In this document: piece by piece, positions 54,049 to 62,395 of the stretch | Layout: the number at the start of each line of letters is the position of its first letter | Position numbering within the stretch: position 1 is the stretch's first letter | From: Pseudomonadales bacterium | Lineage (GTDB): Bacteria > Pseudomonadota > Gammaproteobacteria > Pseudomonadales > Pseudohongiellaceae | Length of the DNA: 64,000 nt | NCBI GenBank assembly: GCA_024234325.1 | Contig: JACKOJ010000002.1 | Coordinates: 62,001-126,000, forward strand | Direction of reading: 5' to 3' | Notes under the pieces: generated by a model | Database searches by the model: none | What the model was told of the DNA's origin: nothing | What the model saw: the letters and a program-made list of their open reading frames with translations, nothing else | Program-made: the position numbers and the translations under genes

Positions 54049-54282
54049 ATGAGTAGCATTGAAGATCGCGTTAAGAAAATTGTCTGCGAACAGCTTGGCG
54101 TTAAAGAAGAAGATGTGAAGCCGTCTTCTTCATTTGTAGAAGATTTAGGCGCTGATTCTTTGGATACTGTGGAATTGGTTATGGCTCTGGAAGAAGAGTT
54201 TGAGACCGAGATTCCGGACGAAGAGGCCGAGAAAATCACTACGGTTCAACTCGCCTGTGATTACATTAACGCGCACCTGTAA
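54049..54282 (+). CDS. acpP: Acyl carrier protein
   Basis: A 77-residue, very acidic carrier of growing acyl chains. The phosphopantetheine Ser is Ser37 in 'DLGADSLDTVELVMALEEEF'. It has its own AT-rich upstream spacer of 198 bases (53851-54048) with no other recognised feature except likely promoter elements that could not be assigned with confidence. The ribosome site is TAGGAG at 54031-54036. Codons are strongly biased (many GAA, GAT and GTT), as expected of one of the most abundant cell proteins. An intrinsic terminator follows. Confidence 0.98.
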   Translation: MSSIEDRVKKIVCEQLGVKEEDVKPSSSFVEDLGADSLDTVELVMALEEEFETEIPDEEAEKITTVQLACDYINAHL

Positions 54283-54303
54283 GCAATTTTAGGCCCTATT
54301 CTT

Positions 54304-54338
54304 AAGCTACTCCGGGCAAGCACTGGAGTAGCTTTTAT
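54304..54338 (+). terminator. Terminator or attenuator between acpP and fabF
   Basis: AAGCTACTCC (54304-54313) and GGAGTAGCTT (54325-54334) form a 10-bp stem with an 11-base loop, followed by TTATTTTG. The run of T is interrupted by A, so termination may be partial and set the high acpP:fabF ratio. Confidence 0.8.
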
Positions 54339-54397
54339 TTTGCCTGTAATAATAGGCCCGCTAACAAGTATTCAGCCTGTCTTTGGAGTACAACGCA

Positions 54398-55639
54398 GTG
54401 AACGGTAGAAGAGTGGTGATCACGGGTCTGGGTCTTATAACCCCCCTCGGGAATGACGTGGCGTCATCCTGGCAGGGTTTGAAAGAAGGCCGCAGCGGCA
54501 TCAATCTTCTGACCCAGTTCGACACCGCCGAGTTCTCCACCCGCTTCGGCGGCTCTGTGAAAGACTTCGACTGCACTCCGTATCTCAGTGCCAAGGAAGC
54601 CCGTCGCATGGATGTTTTCATCCAGTACGGCCTGGCCGCCGGTGTGCAGGCCGTTAGCGACTCCGGCCTGCTTGACTCACCACTGAACCCCGAGCGTGTT
54701 GGCGTGGCCATCGGCTCCGGCATCGGTGGCATCAATTCCATCGAGGAGACCTCGACGCTTGTGCGTACTGCGGGTCCACGCAAGGTTTCCCCGTTCTTTG
54801 TACCGGGTTCCATCATCAATATGATCGGTGGGGCGCTGTCCATCCGCTACAACTTCCAGGGACCAAACATCGCCATCACCACTGCCTGTACCACCGGCAC
54901 CCATAACATCGGTGTGGCTGCCAACATGATTGCCATGGGGCAGGCCGACGCCATGCTCGCCGGGGGAGCCGAAATGGCGACTTCACCCGTCGGACTCGGC
55001 GGCTTCTGTGCTGCACGCGCCCTGTCATCCCGCAACGACGACCCCCAGCGGGCAAGCCGTCCGTGGGACAAGGATCGTGACGGGTTTGTCCTCAGTGACG
55101 GCGCCGGCATCATGGTGCTGGAAGAGTATGAACACGCCAAACGTCGTGGGGCGAAAATCTACGCAGAACTCGCGGGCTTCGGCATGAGCGGGGATGCCTA
55201 CCACATGACGTCTCCGTCCGAAGGCGGCAAGGGCGCGGCCCTGTGCATGCGCAATGCCCTGGCAAGCGCCAGCATGGAAGCCTCCGAGGTGCAGTACATC
55301 AACGCCCACGGCACCTCCACCCAGGCAGGCGATATCGCCGAGACACTGGCGATCAAGAGCGTCTTCGGTCCGCTGGCAAACAAGGTGGCGATCAGTTCCT
55401 CCAAGTCCATGATCGGACACCTGCTGGGAGCCTCAGGTGCCGTTGAGGCCATCATCTGCGCGCTGTCGATTCGCGACCAGATCATCACCCCAACCATCAA
55501 TCTGGATGCTCCCGACGCGGAATGCGACCTCGATTACGTGCCTCACAACAGCCGTGACGCAAAAATCGATGTCGCCATCAGCAACTCCTTTGGCTTCGGG
55601 GGCACCAACGGAAGCCTGATCTTCAAACGTCTGCAGTAA
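54398..55639 (+). CDS. fabF: 3-Oxoacyl-ACP synthase II
   Basis: A 413-residue condensing enzyme (same length as E. coli FabF) that elongates acyl-ACP and makes cis-vaccenate precursors. The catalytic Cys is in 'TTACTTGTHNIGVAA' (about residue 163). The two His are in 'NAHGTSTQAGD' (about 303) and 'SMIGHLLGASGAVE' (about 340). 'NSFGFGGTNGSLIF' is near the end. The start is GTG at 54398, with GGAG nine bases upstream (54385-54388); a TTG at 54383 would add five residues. Confidence 0.97.
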   Translation: MNGRRVVITGLGLITPLGNDVASSWQGLKEGRSGINLLTQFDTAEFSTRFGGSVKDFDCTPYLSAKEARRMDVFIQYGLAAGVQAVSDSGLLDSPLNPERVGVAIGSGIGGINSIEETSTLVRTAGPRKVSPFFVPGSIINMIGGALSIRYNFQGPNIAITTACTTGTHNIGVAANMIAMGQADAMLAGGAEMATSPVGLGGFCAARALSSRNDDPQRASRPWDKDRDGFVLSDGAGIMVLEEYEHAKRRGAKIYAELAGFGMSGDAYHMTSPSEGGKGAALCMRNALASASMEASEVQYINAHGTSTQAGDIAETLAIKSVFGPLANKVAISSSKSMIGHLLGASGAVEAIICALSIRDQIITPTINLDAPDAECDLDYVPHNSRDAKIDVAISNSFGFGGTNGSLIFKRLQ

Positions 55640-55687
55640 TGCGCCCGGCGCCAATGCGGCGCCACCCCGCGCAGTCCCGGAGGAGTC

Positions 55688-56497
55688 ATGCTCGTCAACG
55701 GGCAGCATCAGGAAACCATCGCCATCTCCGATCGTGCCCTGCACTACGGTGACGGCGTCTTCGAAACCGTCCTTGTTCGCGCTCGCCAGCCGGTCCTCTG
55801 GTCCCGTCACCTGCAACGCCTGCAGCACGGCTGCCAGCGCCTGCAAATCCCGCTCGACACTGCCTGCCTGCACACAGAAATGGCTGAGTTGCTCGACACG
55901 CACGCTCTCACGCATGGCGTCCTCAAGATCCTTATCAGCCGAGGCTCGGGGGGCAGGGGATACATGCCTCCGGCAACGCCGACACCGACACGCATGCTGC
56001 AGATGCACCCCTTGCCGGAAGACTATCCGCAATACAGCGCGCGCGGCATCCAGGTCATGCGTTGCCAGCATCCTCTCTCGCTGAATCCCGCACTTGCCGG
56101 TCTCAAGCACCTGAACCGGCTCGATCAGGTCATGGCCAGCCTTGAACTGACTCCGGCATTCCAGGAGGGCTTGATGTGCAGGCCAGACGGGCTGCTGATC
56201 GAGGGCATCAAGTCCAACGTCTTCCTGCACGACGGCAGACAATGGCTGACGCCGGATCTGCAGCACGCGGGGGTCGCCGGCGTCATGCGGGACTGGCTGC
56301 TGCAGCAGATCCCGCAGACACGCGTCAGAGCCCTGGGAGAGAATGAGGTGCTTGCGGCAACGGAAATGTTCGTATGCAATAGCGTCTTCGGCATCTGGCC
56401 CATTACTCAATTGCACTGGGGATCTCACATGCGACAGCTCGCCATCGGCGAACAGACGCGGCAACTGCAGGCCCTGTTTGAGGGCTGCCGGGAATGA
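55688..56497 (+). CDS. pabC: Aminodeoxychorismate lyase
   Basis: A 269-residue PLP enzyme that splits 4-amino-4-deoxychorismate into p-aminobenzoate and pyruvate for folate synthesis. Fold-IV features are 'RALHYGDGVFETV' (about residues 15-27), the PLP Lys in 'AGLKHLNRLDQVMA' (about 140), and 'LIEGIKSNVFLHDGR'. GGAGGAG lies before the ATG. Its position between fabF and mltG matches E. coli. Its last four bases overlap the mltG start. Confidence 0.95.
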   Translation: MLVNGQHQETIAISDRALHYGDGVFETVLVRARQPVLWSRHLQRLQHGCQRLQIPLDTACLHTEMAELLDTHALTHGVLKILISRGSGGRGYMPPATPTPTRMLQMHPLPEDYPQYSARGIQVMRCQHPLSLNPALAGLKHLNRLDQVMASLELTPAFQEGLMCRPDGLLIEGIKSNVFLHDGRQWLTPDLQHAGVAGVMRDWLLQQIPQTRVRALGENEVLAATEMFVCNSVFGIWPITQLHWGSHMRQLAIGEQTRQLQALFEGCRE

Positions 56498-57516
56498 GAT
56501 TTGGCAAACCCCTGCGCTGGCTCGCGTCCGGCCTTGCACTGGTGCTGGCACTGTGGGGAGGGGCAAACCTCTGGCTGGAGCATGTCCTGAATACCCCGCT
56601 GCCTCTGAATTCGCCGGTCATCGTCGATATCCGCCCGGGCAGCGGGCTGGGACAGGTAACCCGGCAACTCAGTGCGGAAGCAGGGCTGCAACACCCCCGA
56701 CTGCTGAGCTGGTGGGCGCAGAAACAGGGCTTCGAGCGGGCAATTCGCACCGGGGAATTCGAACTCACCCCTGGCATGAGTCCCAGAGGCGCGCTGCAGC
56801 ATCTCATCTCCGGCCAGGCCGTGCAGTATCCCGTCACGCTGATCGAAGGCACTACGGTCCGCAGTGCGCTGGCGTCGCTATGGCGGAGCCCGAAACTGAA
56901 GATCACGCTGGAAGGGCAGAGCGATGAAGCCATTCTGGCAGCGATTGGCAGCCCGCTGCCGCACCTGGAGGGGGCACTGTTTCCGGATACCTACTTCTAC
57001 ACCGCTGGCACGACCGATCAGGAACTGCTGCGCCGCGCGAGCCGGCGCCTGACCCAGGTGCTGGAGGCGCAATGGCAGTCCCGTGCCGTCGGCCTGCCGT
57101 ATGCAACCCCCTACGAGGCGCTGACCCTCGCCTCCATCATCGAGAAAGAATCCGGCCTGTTAAGTGAACGCGAGCGAATTGCCGGCGTCTTTGTGAGAAG
57201 ATTGCAAAACGGTATGCGCCTGCAGTCCGATCCCACCGTGATCTATGGTCTGGGGGAGTCCTTCGATGGCAATCTGCGCCGCGTCGATCTGGACACCACC
57301 ACGCCCTATAACACCTATCGGATCAACGGCCTGCCTCCCAGCCCAATTGCCATGGCTGGGGAAGATGCCATACATGCCAGCCTCAACCCCAGCGATGAAA
57401 GCTATCTGTATTTCGTCGCCACCGGCGATGGCGGCCATTATTTTTCCACCACGCTGGACGAGCACAACGCGGCCGTCCGGCGTTACCAGCTCAACCGGTC
57501 ACAGGCAACACCATGA
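56494..57516 (+). CDS. mltG: Endolytic murein transglycosylase MltG
   Basis: A 340-residue inner-membrane enzyme that cleaves nascent glycan strands and ends their elongation. An N-terminal transmembrane helix (about residues 6-26) is followed by a LysM-like domain with 'PGSGLGQVTRQL' and the YceG catalytic domain. The catalytic Glu is in 'ASIIEKESGLLSER' (about residue 215), with 'MRLQSDPTVIYGLG' and 'YNTYRINGLPPSPIAMAG' following. Start and stop overlap the neighbours by four bases each. Confidence 0.96.
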   Translation: MRFGKPLRWLASGLALVLALWGGANLWLEHVLNTPLPLNSPVIVDIRPGSGLGQVTRQLSAEAGLQHPRLLSWWAQKQGFERAIRTGEFELTPGMSPRGALQHLISGQAVQYPVTLIEGTTVRSALASLWRSPKLKITLEGQSDEAILAAIGSPLPHLEGALFPDTYFYTAGTTDQELLRRASRRLTQVLEAQWQSRAVGLPYATPYEALTLASIIEKESGLLSERERIAGVFVRRLQNGMRLQSDPTVIYGLGESFDGNLRRVDLDTTTPYNTYRINGLPPSPIAMAGEDAIHASLNPSDESYLYFVATGDGGHYFSTTLDEHNAAVRRYQLNRSQATP

Positions 57517-58148
57517 ATCAGCAGGACAGCATGACAGGACGTTTCATTACCATTGAGGGAGGCGAGGGCGTTGGCAAGAGCACCAATATCCAGTGCATCC
57601 AGGAACGCCTGCGGCAGGCGGGTATCGACTTCGTTCTAACCCGTGAACCCGGTGGCACCGAACTGGCGGAGAAGATTCGCACCCTGCTGCTGGACTGTCA
57701 CGATGAACCCATGGCGGAAATGACGGAGCTGCTGCTGATTTTCGCCGCCCGCGCACAACACCTTGCCCAGGTGATCCGGCCAGCACTGGCGGCTGGAAAA
57801 TGGGTGCTGTGTGACCGCTTCACCGATGCCACCTATGCCTATCAGGGCGGTGGCAGAGGGCTCAGTGTGTCAGCGATCGCCGCGCTGGAACATCTGGTGC
57901 AGCAGGACCTGCGTCCCGACCTGACCTATCTGCTCGATCTCTCTCCCGACGTTGGCCTGTCACGGGCCAGCAAGCGCGCCGCACTGGACCGCTTTGAGCT
58001 GGAAAAAATCGAATTCTTCGAACGGGTACGGGCCACCTACCTGCAACGCGCAGCCGCCGAGCCGGAGCGCTGCGTAGTCATCGACGCAGGGGAGCCCCTG
58101 GCGCAGGTGCAGGCCGCCATACTGCAGCATCTGGAGACCCTGATTTGA
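57513..58148 (+). CDS. tmk: Thymidylate kinase
   Basis: A 211-residue enzyme phosphorylating dTMP to dTDP. The P-loop is 'IEGGEGVGKSTN' (about residues 13-24), the DR(Y/F) motif is in 'LCDRFTDATYAYQGGGRG' (about 100), and the lid region contains 'SRASKRAALDRFE'. It overlaps mltG (ATGA) and holB (TTGA). A later ATG at 57531 is possible. Cells also make dUMP for dTMP through the dUTPase encoded near 5 kb. Confidence 0.96.
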   Translation: MNQQDSMTGRFITIEGGEGVGKSTNIQCIQERLRQAGIDFVLTREPGGTELAEKIRTLLLDCHDEPMAEMTELLLIFAARAQHLAQVIRPALAAGKWVLCDRFTDATYAYQGGGRGLSVSAIAALEHLVQQDLRPDLTYLLDLSPDVGLSRASKRAALDRFELEKIEFFERVRATYLQRAAAEPERCVVIDAGEPLAQVQAAILQHLETLI

Positions 58149-59179
58149 GCAGCGCATTGATCACCGGACTCCTGCCCTGGCACAACAGCGCCTGGCAGCA
58201 GGCGCAGACACAACTGGAGGCGGGGCAGTTCTCTCATGCCACCCTGATCAGCGCGGGAGCGGACACCGGCAAGCGCCACTTCGCCCTCATGCTGGCGCAG
58301 CGCATCCTGTGTCGCAGTCCGCAGCAGGGGTTTGCCTGCGGTGCCTGTGTGTCATGCAAGCTCAACGCGGCGGGCAACAACCCGGACCTGATGCTGGTGG
58401 CGCCCGAGGAAAAATCGAAAATCATCAAGGTAGATCAGATTCGCGAACTGAAGAAGTACATTGAGACCACCTCCCATGCTCTGGGCAAACGGATCATCGT
58501 GCTTGATACCGCCGAACACCTGAACGTCAACGGTGCCAACGCCCTGCTGAAGAGTCTGGAAGAACCGCCCGCCGATGTCGTGTTTCTGCTGCTGAGCGAT
58601 CGTCCGCGCTCCGTGCTCGCCACCATCTCCAGCCGCTGTGTGTCGCTGAAACTTCCTGCTCCCGATAAACAACAGGCTCTGGATTGGTTGCAGGCCCAAC
58701 TGCCTCAGAGCAAGGGCGAGCGCCTGGAGTATGCACTAGACTACACGCAGGGACGCCCCATGGCCGCACTGGCCGTTCTCAGCTCAGATCAGGACAGTGA
58801 GCAGGAGCAATTCGGTGTCGCGCTGCTGAAGACTCTGCGCCATGAGGAATTGGCGACCCGAACCGCCGGGCGCTACTATAAGACCCACGCGGGCGAGCTG
58901 CTTGAAACCCTCGCCTACTGGCTGAGCAGCCTGGCCAAGTTCCAGGTCACCGGAAACCAGCACGTGCTCAAGGGCGACAGCCTGCATCAGGCGGCAAACC
59001 TACTGAACACGGCAAACCCGGACAGTGGACGCCAGGCACGCCGCCTGCTGCAACTCTATGAGCAGGTCAGCCAGGCGCAAACGCAACTCGCCGGCGGCGG
59101 CAATCCCAATATGCAGTTGCTGCTGGAAGACCTGCTGCTGCAACTGCAATCCCTCTCGGGGAAAGAGCTCCAGGCATGA
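58145..59179 (+). CDS. holB: DNA polymerase III subunit delta'
   Basis: A 344-residue clamp-loader subunit related to DnaX but without a working ATP site. A degenerate P-loop 'GADTGKRHFALML' (about residues 38-50) is followed by zinc-type cysteines (CRSPQQGFACGACVSCK, about 58-74), 'NPDLMLVAPEE' and sensor-1 'VVFLLLSDRPRSVLATISSRC'. The start is TTG at 58145, overlapping the tmk stop. It forms the clamp loader with the DnaX product and HolA. Confidence 0.95.
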   Translation: MSSALITGLLPWHNSAWQQAQTQLEAGQFSHATLISAGADTGKRHFALMLAQRILCRSPQQGFACGACVSCKLNAAGNNPDLMLVAPEEKSKIIKVDQIRELKKYIETTSHALGKRIIVLDTAEHLNVNGANALLKSLEEPPADVVFLLLSDRPRSVLATISSRCVSLKLPAPDKQQALDWLQAQLPQSKGERLEYALDYTQGRPMAALAVLSSDQDSEQEQFGVALLKTLRHEELATRTAGRYYKTHAGELLETLAYWLSSLAKFQVTGNQHVLKGDSLHQAANLLNTANPDSGRQARRLLQLYEQVSQAQTQLAGGGNPNMQLLLEDLLLQLQSLSGKELQA

Positions 59180-59183
59180 AAGA

Positions 59184-59546
59184 ATGATCGTCGCAGACAC
59201 TGAAAACAAACCCGCAAGGCACGGCATCCTGTCTCTCTCGATCAAGGACAAGGCCGTGCTCTATGCCGCCTATATGCCGTTTCTGAAAAATGGCGGGCTG
59301 TTCGTGCCCACCGATCGCGCCTACGAGATCGGCACCGATGTGTTCATGCTTCTGAAATTGCTGGAGGAGGGCGAACGCCTGCCGGTAGCCGGTACCGTGG
59401 TATGGATTACCCCCAGCATGGCGCAGGACAATCGCGCGGCAGGCATCGGTGTTCACTTCAAGGATCCACAGGGACAGGTACGAAAAAAAATAGAAGAACT
59501 GCTGGCCGGCCATCTGCAATCCAACAAACCCACCAACACGATGTGA
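59184..59546 (+). CDS. pilZ: Type IV pilus assembly protein PilZ
   Basis: A 120-residue PilZ-domain protein very like P. aeruginosa PilZ, including 'ILSLSIKDKAVLYAAYMPFLKNGG' in two parts (about residues 15-38), 'VPVAGTVVWITP'-type core (about 69-80), 'NRAAGIGVHF' and the C-terminal 'NKPTNTM'. The RxxxR motif needed for c-di-GMP binding is missing, as in the P. aeruginosa founder protein, so it probably acts through protein contacts with PilB and FimX. It follows holB by four bases, the same order as in Pseudomonas. No other pilus genes are in the window. Confidence 0.93.
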   Translation: MIVADTENKPARHGILSLSIKDKAVLYAAYMPFLKNGGLFVPTDRAYEIGTDVFMLLKLLEEGERLPVAGTVVWITPSMAQDNRAAGIGVHFKDPQGQVRKKIEELLAGHLQSNKPTNTM

Positions 59547-59554
59547 GGATACTC

Positions 59555-60109
59555 ATGGGGACTACAGCTTTTATCATCGACACCCTTCTCACCGGCACTC
59601 TGCGCAGAGTGTTGCGACCGGCGCTGTTCGCGCTTGGCGCCTGCACACTGCTTGCCTGCCAGCAGGAAAGCAGCAGCATGGTCAGCGCTGCGGAATCGTC
59701 CAGTGCCGAGACACCCGTTCTGCAGGTGCTCAAGGATCCGTCCTGCGGCTGCTGTGAAGGCTGGGTGACACACGTCAGTGAACGGGGCTTCATGGCACAG
59801 ATCAGCCATCCGCAGGATCTGAACGGCGAAAAACTGCGCCTCGGCATCGCCCCGCAATACCAGTCCTGCCACACCGCCGTGTCGGAAGAGGGCTATGTGT
59901 TTGAAGGCCATATCCCGGCCAACATCATCACACGCTTCCTGGCGGAGAAACCTGCGAACGCGCTCGGCCTTGCCGTTCCCGGCATGCCTTTGGGCAGCCC
60001 AGGCATGGAAGTAGGCGATCAGTTCCGCCCCTATGATGTGTTGCAACTCAACAAGGACGGCAGCTCAAGTGTGTACGCCCATATCGCGACCCAGGGCGAG
60101 CAGTACTGA
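59555..60109 (+). CDS. DUF411 metal-binding lipoprotein
   Basis: A 184-residue protein with a lipoprotein signal peptide ('GACTLLACQQ', Cys at about residue 32) and a DUF411 domain. The conserved pattern is 'KDPSCGCCEGWVTHV' (about 58-72), 'CHTAVSEEGYVFEGHIPANII' in two parts and 'GLAVPGMPLGSPGME'. DUF411 proteins are often found with copper- or other metal-resistance genes and are thought to bind metal through the CxCC cysteines. The ATG at 59555 has GAGGAT upstream. A copper-type P-type ATPase lies 3.6 kb away. Confidence 0.88.
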   Translation: MGTTAFIIDTLLTGTLRRVLRPALFALGACTLLACQQESSSMVSAAESSSAETPVLQVLKDPSCGCCEGWVTHVSERGFMAQISHPQDLNGEKLRLGIAPQYQSCHTAVSEEGYVFEGHIPANIITRFLAEKPANALGLAVPGMPLGSPGMEVGDQFRPYDVLQLNKDGSSSVYAHIATQGEQY

Positions 60110-60115
60110 GCTAGC

Positions 60116-61246
60116 TCAGCGTTGCAGATCCGGGCAATGAGCAAGCATGTCCGCCAGCGCCAGGCTGGCGGTCAGCCCGGGCGATTCGATGCCAAACAGG
60201 CTCACGAGGCCGGGCAGATCATGATGAGAACTGTCCAGTACCAGAAAATCGCCGGCACTCCCGTCCGCCGTTTGCAGGCGGGGTCGGATGCCCGCGTAGT
60301 CCGCCTGCAGGCGTTCCGCATTCAGATCAGGGTAATAACGCCGGATTGATGCGGCAAACAGCTCCCGGCGCTCCGGGTTTACTCCGTAATCCACCTGCGC
60401 AATCTCTTCCACATCCGGCCCGAAACGGGTGTTGCCTTGCAGGTCGAGCGTGGCATGGATACCCAGGCCCTGACGCTGCTGTTCCGGCAGGGGATACACC
60501 AGATGCCGGAACGGACTGGCGCCCCCCAGACGAAAGTAATTGCCCTTCAGCAAACGCATGGATGGAATCCGGGTCTCGGGAAATCCCTCCACCTGCCGCG
60601 CCAACGCCGTTGCCTCCAGCCCTGCCGCAAGTACCAGGCGGCGGCAGCCAAAGCGGTAAGGCTGATCCGCAGAACCCGTAAGCGTCTGCACCTCGAAACC
60701 TTCCGCCAGCGGCAGCGCCCGCAGCACGCGTGTGCGGGGCGCATAGGTCACACCGCGATCGAGCGCATGCGTCAGCAGGGTCTCCATGAGGCCATGACTG
60801 TCGACAATACCGGTGTCCGGAGAAAACAGTGCTGCCTCTGCCTGAAGCAGCGGCTCCCGCTCGCGCAGGGCCACCGCATCAAGCCAGGACAAATTGTGCA
60901 CACCGTTGTGTTGCGCATTGGCCGCAAGCGCCTCCAGCGCCAGCAGCTCGTCCGCCTGAGCGACGATAAGCTTGCCAAGGCGGCGATGGGCAACGCTGTA
61001 GTGCTCACAGAACGCGTAGAGCAGGGCACTGCCCTCGCGGCACAGACGCGCTTTCAGGGAACCTGGCGGATAGTAGAGCCCGGCATGGATGACCTCACTG
61101 TTGCGACTGCTGATCTCCTGCCCCGCGCGTGCATTCTTCTCCAGCAGCACGATGGAGGCCTGCGCGCCCTCGCGCCGGGAAAAGACCTCCGCAATGGCGA
61201 TGCCGACAACGCCAGCTCCCACGATACAAAGATCGAAATGATCCAT
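60116..61246 (-). CDS. L-2-hydroxyglutarate oxidase/dehydrogenase-like FAD enzyme
   Basis: A 376-residue FAD oxidoreductase of the DAO fold. The FAD motif is 'LCIVGAGVVGIAIAE' (about residues 5-19). 'SSRNSEVIHAGLYYPPGSLK' (about 47-66), followed by 'LCREGSALLYAFC' and 'LGKLIVA', matches the region shared by L2HGDH/LhgO enzymes, including the flavin-contacting His. Such enzymes oxidise L-2-hydroxyglutarate to 2-oxoglutarate. A related 2-hydroxyacid or glycerol-3-phosphate substrate is possible. The ATG at 61246 shares its first base with the alkB stop (TGATG), so it is translated with alkB; the frame is open upstream through alkB. Confidence 0.82.
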   Translation of the reverse strand: MDHFDLCIVGAGVVGIAIAEVFSRREGAQASIVLLEKNARAGQEISSRNSEVIHAGLYYPPGSLKARLCREGSALLYAFCEHYSVAHRRLGKLIVAQADELLALEALAANAQHNGVHNLSWLDAVALREREPLLQAEAALFSPDTGIVDSHGLMETLLTHALDRGVTYAPRTRVLRALPLAEGFEVQTLTGSADQPYRFGCRRLVLAAGLEATALARQVEGFPETRIPSMRLLKGNYFRLGGASPFRHLVYPLPEQQRQGLGIHATLDLQGNTRFGPDVEEIAQVDYGVNPERRELFAASIRRYYPDLNAERLQADYAGIRPRLQTADGSAGDFLVLDSSHHDLPGLVSLFGIESPGLTASLALADMLAHCPDLQR

Positions 61247-61890
61247 CAGGCACCCCCGCGAGGCGTGATCTGGCGAAAGGTCAGATTGATGCGAGGAGCG
61301 GTGATGGTCGGATCCTTGGGCAGGCGATGCCGCCAGTGGTGCTGCGTGTCTGCGCGCATGATCAGAAGACTGCCGTGGGCCAGTGTGAGCTTCAGCGGTT
61401 TCAGGTGACGCTTGCTGCGATGTTTGAGCTCGAAACAGCGTGCGGCCCCAAGGCTGAGTGAGGCAATCACAGGCTGCCTGCCCAGTTCCGGCTCGTCGTC
61501 GCTGTGCCAGTCCACGCTGTCCCTGCCATCGCGGTAGCAGTTGGCGAGTACCGCATTGAAAGCATGTTCGCTGCACGCTTCCACGCGCGAGCGGATCCCC
61601 TGCAGCAAATCAGTCCAGGGCAGGGGAGTCAGTTTCAGGCGGGAGTAGCTGTAGTCCGTCCCCGTGTCCCCGTACCAGCATTGCAAACGGGGAATCGGAA
61701 TAAGGCGATCCGCGATACGCAGACTGTCCTGACGCCAGGCCAGAGAGTGCAGGCAGTCATCGAACAGGGCATCCGCTTCCGCCTCGGAAAAAAAGCAGGG
61801 GAAGTAACTCAGAGAGCCATCCTCAAGCGGCAATGACACGGGGTCATCGCTCAGCGCAAACAAACCCTGTCCGCCATGGGAATCGCGCAT
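61246..61890 (-). CDS. alkB: AlkB-type Fe(II)/2-oxoglutarate-dependent dioxygenase
   Basis: A 214-residue DNA/RNA repair dioxygenase that removes methyl groups such as 1-methyladenine and 3-methylcytosine by oxidation, turning 2-oxoglutarate into succinate. The iron ligands are in 'DWHSDDEPELG' (about residue 132) and 'WRHRLPKD' (about 189). The 2-oxoglutarate Arg is in 'RINLTFRQI' near the end. The pattern resembles the ALKBH2/3-like bacterial group rather than E. coli AlkB. It is followed by the L-2-hydroxyglutarate oxidase-like gene with a one-base overlap. Confidence 0.93.
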   Translation of the reverse strand: MRDSHGGQGLFALSDDPVSLPLEDGSLSYFPCFFSEAEADALFDDCLHSLAWRQDSLRIADRLIPIPRLQCWYGDTGTDYSYSRLKLTPLPWTDLLQGIRSRVEACSEHAFNAVLANCYRDGRDSVDWHSDDEPELGRQPVIASLSLGAARCFELKHRSKRHLKPLKLTLAHGSLLIMRADTQHHWRHRLPKDPTITAPRINLTFRQITPRGGA

Positions 61891-61916
61891 GCGTAAGCAT
61901 CCTTGTAGCCTGCTAT

Positions 61917-62243
61917 TTATTCGAGCAGATCCAGCAGGGCTTCGATCTTCTGCGGCGACAGCGCGCTGAGTTTGCGTTGCAGTTGCGAATCCAGCGTCAG
62001 GTGCTCATCCGCTTCCGGACGGGAGTCTCCTTTAATCTGTTCGATGTAGCGCCCGAGCAACAGATTGATCTCGGTGTTCATGCTTCTGTTATGGTGCCGG
62101 GAGACACGTTTTAGCGTTTCCAGCAGTTCCGCCGGCATGCGAACCACAAATTTGCTCATTGCCGGTTTCGCCGTGCGTTTGTTCTCTGTGTCCTGATCAA
62201 CACCCTCTGCACTGAGTTCGGGTGTTTGAGCTTGCTCGGTCAT
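61917..62243 (-). CDS. Arc-type ribbon-helix-helix DNA-binding protein
   Basis: A 108-residue protein. After a hydrophilic N-terminal tail (1-28) the Arc-like ribbon-helix-helix domain reads 'SKFVVRMPAELLETLKRVS' and 'NRSMNTEINLLLGRYIE' (about residues 30-68), where the beta strand contacts DNA and the 'SMNTEI' part begins the second helix. The C-terminal part is acidic and helical. It lies 26 bases upstream of alkB on the same strand and could regulate the alkB pair or the divergent gor. No conserved operator was seen in the 152-base divergent spacer. Confidence 0.88.
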   Translation of the reverse strand: MTEQAQTPELSAEGVDQDTENKRTAKPAMSKFVVRMPAELLETLKRVSRHHNRSMNTEINLLLGRYIEQIKGDSRPEADEHLTLDSQLQRKLSALSPQKIEALLDLLE

Positions 62244-62395
62244 GTCCCTGTTCCCTCGACAAATCTCTTTGATTTTTCTCCTGATCCCCGACCAGGAGGC
62301 ACTGTATTCGTGCGATTTTTTCTGTGATCATAGCCGTAACAATCTGCTGACTCAACACTCAATAGTGCAGCTAACTCACGCGGGGACAAGGTATT

